A stretch of DNA of 7,740 nucleotides from a bacterium HR39 (lineage in GTDB: Bacteria > Pseudomonadota > Alphaproteobacteria > Geminicoccales > Geminicoccaceae), in NCBI GenBank assembly GCA_002898955.1, contig BEIP01000050.1:1-7740 (forward strand), written 5' to 3'. Below, one piece after another: positions 4,502-7,740 of the stretch; position 1 is the stretch's first letter, and the number at the start of each line of letters is the position of its first letter. The position numbers were made by a program, and so were the translations under genes. The notes under the pieces were generated by a model, which saw nothing but the letters and a program-made list of their open reading frames with translations, was not told where the DNA came from and ran no database searches.

Positions 4502-5632
4502 TCAGCGCGGCAGGCCGAGGATGGCGTCCACCGGATCCGGCTTCGCCGCCTCTTCGCCCGCCGGTGCGGGGCCGTCGCCCACGGCCGTCCCGCCGCCGGT
4601 CTGCGCGCCGTCGCCGTGTCCGTGAACACCGGCGCCGCCATCCGTGACCGGACCGCCATGCTCCAAGGAGGCCGGAGCGGATCCGCCCGCATCCGCGGCC
4701 TGCCCCGCGCCCGCCGCGGGTCGGGTGCGCAGGAGCAGCAGCGAGATGCGGCGGTTGCGCGGATCGAAGGGGTTCTCCGGCACGAAGGGTTCCACGTCCG
4801 CCTTGCCCGAGACCTCGACGATGCGCCGCTCGGGAAGGCCCAGCTCGATCAGGGCCCGGCGGGTGGCGAGGGCCCGGTCCACCGACAGGTCCCAGTTGTC
4901 GTAGCCGCGGCGGCCGCGGAAGGGCGTGGCGTCGGTGTGGCCGGTGATGCGGACGGGATTGGGCAGCGCCGCCACCGCCGCCACCACCGCCTTCAGGATC
5001 TCCCGCATGTGCGGATACATGCGGTCGCTGCCGCTCGGGAACATGGCGGCGTTGACCCGGTCCACGATCTCGATCACGAGCCCCTCCGGCGTCTGTTGGA
5101 TCACGAGGTTCTCGGCGAAGGGCGCGAGCTCGGGCGAACGGCGCAGCGCCTCCTCGATGGCCCGTTTCGCCTGCTCGAAGGCCTGCCGTTCGCGCCGCTC
5201 GCGCTCCGCCTCGAAGGCGGCGTCCGACAGCCCGCCGGCCTCCATGGTCGACGGATCGGGGCTGTCGCCGAAGGAGAGCTCCAGCCTCGGCTCGCCCTCG
5301 CGCTCCTCCTCCACCATCGGCACCGAGACCTGGAAGGTGAAGGGCGTCGCGGTCTGGGGGCTGACCGGCTCGAAGGGCGTGATGGTGACGCCCTCCAGCA
5401 TGCCGCCCACGCCGCCGGGTTGGCCCCGGTTCTCCTGGGCGTCGCTGAAGAACTCGGCGAGGCCCTTGAGGGTGTCCTCGCTCGCCGTGCTGAGCAGCCA
5501 CAGCAGCAGGAAGAAGGCCATCATCGCCGTCACGAAGTCGGCGTAGGCCACCTTCCAGGCGCCGCCGTGGTGTCCGTGGCCCCGTTCCTCCATCACCTTG
5601 CGGATGACGACGGGCCTGTCCTTCGCCGCCAT
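4502..5632 (-). CDS. motB: Flagellar motor stator protein MotB
   Basis: A 376-residue MotB, the peptidoglycan-anchored stator subunit that forms the ion channel with MotA. A His-rich cytoplasmic start (GHGHHGG, 18-24) precedes the single membrane segment AWKVAYADFVTAMMAFFLLLWLL (25-47, shown here by its ends: AWKVAYADF and FFLLLWLL). D32 is the ion-carrying aspartate. A plug-like segment (about 51-64) follows, then a long acidic linker and a helical EAERERRERQAFEQAKRAIE stretch (141-160). The OmpA-like peptidoglycan-binding domain spans about 177-302, with TGHTDATPF (230-238), NWDLSVDRA (246-254) and NRRISLLLL (293-301). A 74-residue Gly/Ala/Pro-rich tail (303-376) ends in DPVDAILGLPR. The ATG at 5632 is 8 bases after the motA stop, with GAGGTGAG overlapping that stop, so translation is probably coupled. 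Confidence 0.95.
   Translation of the reverse strand: MAAKDRPVVIRKVMEERGHGHHGGAWKVAYADFVTAMMAFFLLLWLLSTASEDTLKGLAEFFSDAQENRGQPGGVGGMLEGVTITPFEPVSPQTATPFTFQVSVPMVEEEREGEPRLELSFGDSPDPSTMEAGGLSDAAFEAERERRERQAFEQAKRAIEEALRRSPELAPFAENLVIQQTPEGLVIEIVDRVNAAMFPSGSDRMYPHMREILKAVVAAVAALPNPVRITGHTDATPFRGRRGYDNWDLSVDRALATRRALIELGLPERRIVEVSGKADVEPFVPENPFDPRNRRISLLLLRTRPAAGAGQAADAGGSAPASLEHGGPVTDGGAGVHGHGDGAQTGGGTAVGDGPAPAGEEAAKPDPVDAILGLPR
4505..4549 (-). repeat. Direct repeat, the motB 3' end itself
   Basis: This is the partner of the copy at 4321-4365; it lies inside motB, ends at the codon before its stop, and encodes the final 15 residues of the MotB tail. Confidence 0.6.
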
Positions 5633-5640
5633 GGCTCACC

Positions 5641-6519
5641 TCACGCCGCCAGCGGATCGGCCGGCAGGCTGTTCAGATGCTCGTCCATCTCGTGGAAGGT
5701 CGGCTGGAACTCGCTCGGCACGTTGCCGCGGGCGATCTCCACCGCGATGGGGGCGGAATGGCCCTGCAGATAGGCCACCAGCGCGTCGCGGATCACGCAG
5801 TAGAACTGGGCGTCCTGTTCGTAGATCTGATTGAGACGCGCGGCCATCGGTCCCACGAGACCGTAGGACAGGAAGACCCCGAGGAACGTACCGGTAAGCG
5901 CTCCCGCGATCATCAGGCCGAGGACTTCGACCGGCTGGTCGATGGCCGACATGGTCTTGATCACGCCCAGCACCGCCGCGACGATGCCGAGCGCCGGCAT
6001 GCCGTCGGCCATGGTCTGCAGCGCCGCGGCCCGCGCGTGCATCTCGGCGTGGTGCTTTTTGAGCTGGCGCTGCATGTGGTCCTCGACCTGGTAGGGATCG
6101 TCCATGCTCATGGTCATCATGCGCAGCGTGTCGGCGATGAAGTCCAGCGCGAAGTGGTCGTGCTGGATCTTGGGGAATTTGGCGAACAGTGTGCTCTCGT
6201 GAGGCCTCTCGAGGTGCGGCTCCAGGACCAGCACGCCGCGCGTCTTGAGCAGCTTGACGATCATGAACATAAGGGAGAGAAGGTCGCGGTAGTCTTCCTT
6301 CTTCCATTTCGGACCGCCGAAGATCAGCTTGAAGTCCCCCGCGAGGCCCTTGATCACCGACATGCCGTTGGCGATCAGGAAGGCGCCGATGGCGGCGCCG
6401 CCGATCATGGTGAACTCGAAGGGAAGGGCGTGGAGAATCACGCCGAATTTGCCGCCGGCGGCCGTGTAGCCGCCGAAGACGGCGCCCAGCACCACCACCA
6501 GGCCGACGATGGCGAACAT
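5641..6519 (-). CDS. motA: Flagellar motor stator protein MotA
   Basis: A 292-residue MotA, the inner-membrane subunit that surrounds MotB and transmits ion-driven motion to the rotor protein FliG. Four hydrophobic segments are visible: about 3-18, 33-52, 171-190 and 198-222. The large cytoplasmic loop between the second and third contains KTRGVLVLEPHLERPHES (92-109), whose Lys92/Arg94 and Glu100 occupy the region of the E. coli FliG-contacting Arg90 and Glu98. P175 (GMPALGIVAAVLG) and P224 (GLVGPMA) match the two functional prolines of the family. Length and the GGYTAAGG N-terminus fit alphaproteobacterial MotA. The ATG at 6519 follows GGGTGG. It is the first gene of a motA-motB operon and lies 68 bases after smpB, so it probably has its own promoter. 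Confidence 0.95.
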   Translation of the reverse strand: MFAIVGLVVVLGAVFGGYTAAGGKFGVILHALPFEFTMIGGAAIGAFLIANGMSVIKGLAGDFKLIFGGPKWKKEDYRDLLSLMFMIVKLLKTRGVLVLEPHLERPHESTLFAKFPKIQHDHFALDFIADTLRMMTMSMDDPYQVEDHMQRQLKKHHAEMHARAAALQTMADGMPALGIVAAVLGVIKTMSAIDQPVEVLGLMIAGALTGTFLGVFLSYGLVGPMAARLNQIYEQDAQFYCVIRDALVAYLQGHSAPIAVEIARGNVPSEFQPTFHEMDEHLNSLPADPLAA

Positions 6520-6548
6520 GCGCCCACCCGGATCACCGGTCCGCGCGC

Positions 6549-6564
6549 ATCCTGCCGGCAGGAT
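6549..6564. repeat. 16-bp perfect palindrome in the smpB-motA gap
   Basis: ATCCTGCCGGCAGGAT is fully self-complementary. It sits 23 bases past the smpB stop and 29 bases before the motA start. It could be a dimeric regulator site for motAB or a short stem after smpB (6-bp stem, CCGG loop); no T run follows. Confidence 0.5.
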
Positions 6565-6579
6565 CCTTCGGAAACGTTA
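6552..6579 (-). promoter_or_regulatory. Candidate sigma-28 (FliA-type) flagellar promoter of motAB
   Basis: Reading the minus strand, TAACGTTT (6579-6572) matches 7 of 8 bases of the sigma-28 -35 element TAAAGTTT. After 12 bases comes GCCGGCAG (6559-6552), which matches 5 of 8 of GCCGATAA, including the conserved GCCG. Usual spacing is 11, so it is one base long. It is 32 bases before the motA ATG, a sensible distance. The -10 half overlaps the perfect 16-bp palindrome at 6549-6564. Confidence 0.35.
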
Positions 6580-6587
6580 ACGCCGGC

Positions 6588-7061
6588 TCACTCGGCCGTG
6601 GCGGCGTGACGCAGCAGCCGCTCCTTCTGCCGCTGCCACTCCCGCTCCTTCTCCGCCTGCCGCTTGTCGTACTTGCGCTTGCCCAGCGCGAGGCCGAGTT
6701 CCACCTTGGCCCAGCCGCGCGGCGAGAAGTAGAGGGACAGCGGGATCAGCGTGTAGCCCTTGCGCCTGATGGCGCCGAGCAGCTTCTGCAGCTCGCGTTT
6801 CCTGAGCAGGAGCTTGCGGGGGCGGCGCGGATCGTGGTTGAAACGCCCGGCCGGCGCGTACTCGGGAATGTGGGCGTTGAACAGCCACAGTTCCCCGCCC
6901 ATCTCCCCGGCGTACGCCTCGTTGATGTTGGCGCGCCCCTCGCGCAGCGACTTGACCTCCGTACCGGTGAGCCGGAGGCCGGCCTCGTAGCGCTCCTCGA
7001 TGTGATAGTCGTGGAAGGCGCGCCGGTTGCGGGCGACGATCTTCCGCCCCGCCTCGCTCAT
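6588..7061 (-). CDS. smpB: SsrA-binding protein SmpB
   Basis: A 157-residue SmpB, the normal length. It binds tmRNA (SsrA) and delivers it to stalled ribosomes for trans-translation. Family signatures are present in order: [20 protein letters not shown] (10-29), [20 protein letters not shown] (31-50), LFNAHIPEY (60-68), [13 protein letters not shown] (82-94), then [11 protein letters not shown] (102-112), [15 protein letters not shown] (120-134), and a basic C-terminal tail that reaches into the decoding site. The ATG at 7061 overlaps the dapA stop by 4 bases (ATGA), indicating coupled translation, and the dapA-smpB pairing is common in alphaproteobacteria. The tmRNA gene itself is not in this window. 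Confidence 0.96.
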   Translation of the reverse strand: MSEAGRKIVARNRRAFHDYHIEERYEAGLRLTGTEVKSLREGRANINEAYAGEMGGELWLFNAHIPEYAPAGRFNHDPRRPRKLLLRKRELQKLLGAIRRKGYTLIPLSLYFSPRGWAKVELGLALGKRKYDKRQAEKEREWQRQKERLLRHAATAE

Positions 7062-7740
7062 GCCGGCACCTGCTCGAGGATCCCGGCGTGCCGCGTGGCC
7101 TCCGCCACCGCCCGCCGCGTCGGCTCGGTGGGCGGCACCAGCGGCAGCCGCACCGTCTCGCGGCAGCGCCCCAGCAGCGAGAGGGCGTATTTGACCGGCG
7201 CCGGGCTGGTCTCGAAGAACAGCGCCCGGTGCAGCGGCGTGAGGCGCAGGTGCAGATCGAGCGCCCGGTCGGGATCCTTCCGCCACCACGCCTCGTGCAC
7301 CTCGGCGCACAGCCGCGGCGCCACGTTGGCCGTCACCGAGATGCAGCCGTGGCCGCCGTGGGCGAGGAAGGCGAGGGTGTTGGCGTCCTCGCCGCTGAAC
7401 TGCAGGAAGTCGGGCCCGCACAGCTCGCGGGTGACGAGCGGCCGCACGATGTCGCCGGTGGCGTCCTTCACCCCGACGATGCGCGGCAGCTCGGCGAGCC
7501 GCGCCATGGTCTCCGGCTTCATGTCCACCACCGAGCGGCCGGGGATGTTGTAGATGACGATCGGGATGTCGGTGGCGTCGTGGATCGCCCTGTAGTGGGC
7601 GTAGAGGCCCTCCTGGGTGGGCTTGTTGTAGTACGGGGTGACGATCAGCGCCGCGTCCGCCCCCACCTTCTGGGCGTGGCGGGTGAGGCGGATCGCCTCC
7701 TCGGTGGAGTTCGAGCCGGTCCCGGCGATCACCGGCCGGC
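7058..7740 (-). CDS. dapA: 4-hydroxy-tetrahydrodipicolinate synthase, C-terminal 226 residues (5' end outside window)
   Basis: DapA condenses pyruvate with aspartate semialdehyde in the first dedicated step towards diaminopimelate and lysine, through a Schiff base in a TIM-barrel active site. The visible part begins at [12 protein letters not shown] and contains [11 protein letters not shown] (tyrosine of the proton relay), [10 protein letters not shown] (the E. coli Tyr133 and Arg138 positions), and [10 protein letters not shown]. The lysine codon at 7466-7468 encodes the Schiff-base lysine (E. coli Lys161). [27 protein letters not shown] follows (shown by FSGED and [13 protein letters not shown]), then the C-terminal helical domain. 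About 65-70 N-terminal residues are missing beyond the window edge. An apparent GTG start at 7732 is internal, not the true start. The stop overlaps the smpB ATG by 4 bases. Confidence 0.95.
   Translation of the reverse strand, partial: RPVIAGTGSNSTEEAIRLTRHAQKVGADAALIVTPYYNKPTQEGLYAHYRAIHDATDIPIVIYNIPGRSVVDMKPETMARLAELPRIVGVKDATGDIVRPLVTRELCGPDFLQFSGEDANTLAFLAHGGHGCISVTANVAPRLCAEVHEAWWRKDPDRALDLHLRLTPLHRALFFETSPAPVKYALSLLGRCRETVRLPLVPPTEPTRRAVAEATRHAGILEQVPA

Noticed and set aside
3967..4692. Minus-strand frame of 241 codons whose TGA overlaps the gapR ATG (ATGA) and which contains the motB-tail copy in frame
   Set aside because: The overlap is suggestive of coupling, but the translation is low-complexity Arg/Pro/Gly sequence, its start lies inside motB in another frame, and no ribosome-binding site or family resemblance is visible.
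3231..5639. An 802-codon minus-strand frame overlapping motB, gapR and part of the DUF3800 gene
   Set aside because: It is a high-GC shadow frame; the translation is repetitive Arg/Gly-rich and the real genes lie in other frames.
7058..7732. dapA starting at the GTG at 7732
   Set aside because: The frame is open to the window edge and the upstream codons (Arg-Pro before [10 protein letters not shown]) match the interior of DapA, so the gene is truncated by the window.
1..7740. CRISPR arrays, tRNA, rRNA, insertion sequences or attachment sites
   Set aside because: No regularly spaced repeats, cloverleaf-like sequences, transposase motifs or terminal repeats with target duplications were seen on either strand.

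Overview
The window is GC-rich chromosomal DNA, over 80% GC in parts, and most likely alphaproteobacterial. Evidence for this is a GapR/DUF2312 nucleoid protein, MotA and MotB of the alphaproteobacterial type, tight dapA-smpB linkage, and an SOS-box-like GTTC-N7-GTTC direct repeat, the form LexA recognises in that class. Genus cannot be read from the sequence.

Right side (3728-7740, all minus strand) is housekeeping. dapA (lysine/peptidoglycan precursor synthesis, 5' end outside the window) overlaps smpB (ribosome rescue) by 4 bases. Then come motA and motB (flagellar stator, 8 bases apart), a 531-base stretch without a gene, and gapR (DNA topology/replication). A flagellar sigma-28-like promoter may sit just before motA. 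The stretch after motB carries a diverged 45-bp copy of the motB 3' end and a 13-bp hairpin.

Left side (1-1647, minus strand) has a two-gene acyl-CoA unit: a crotonase-family protein lacking one of the two classical hydratase glutamates, followed after 11 bases by a CaiB/BaiF-type CoA transferase that runs off the window. Upstream of it, beyond a strong hairpin terminator, is a 130-aa protein with three predicted membrane segments that I do not recognise.

The middle (1891-3713, plus strand) is the accessory part. A stand-alone archaeo-eukaryotic-type primase-polymerase (Prim-Pol plus PriCT domain, no helicase) has a perfect GTTC-N7-GTTC direct repeat ending 3 bases before its ATG. This suggests DNA-damage control of a small repriming enzyme. 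A 22-bp perfect hairpin follows it, then a DUF3800 gene whose base composition falls to 40-45% GC in places, so it looks horizontally acquired. It ends 14 bases from the convergent gapR stop. The SOS-linked Prim-Pol and the adjacent foreign DUF3800 gene are the most interesting part of the window.
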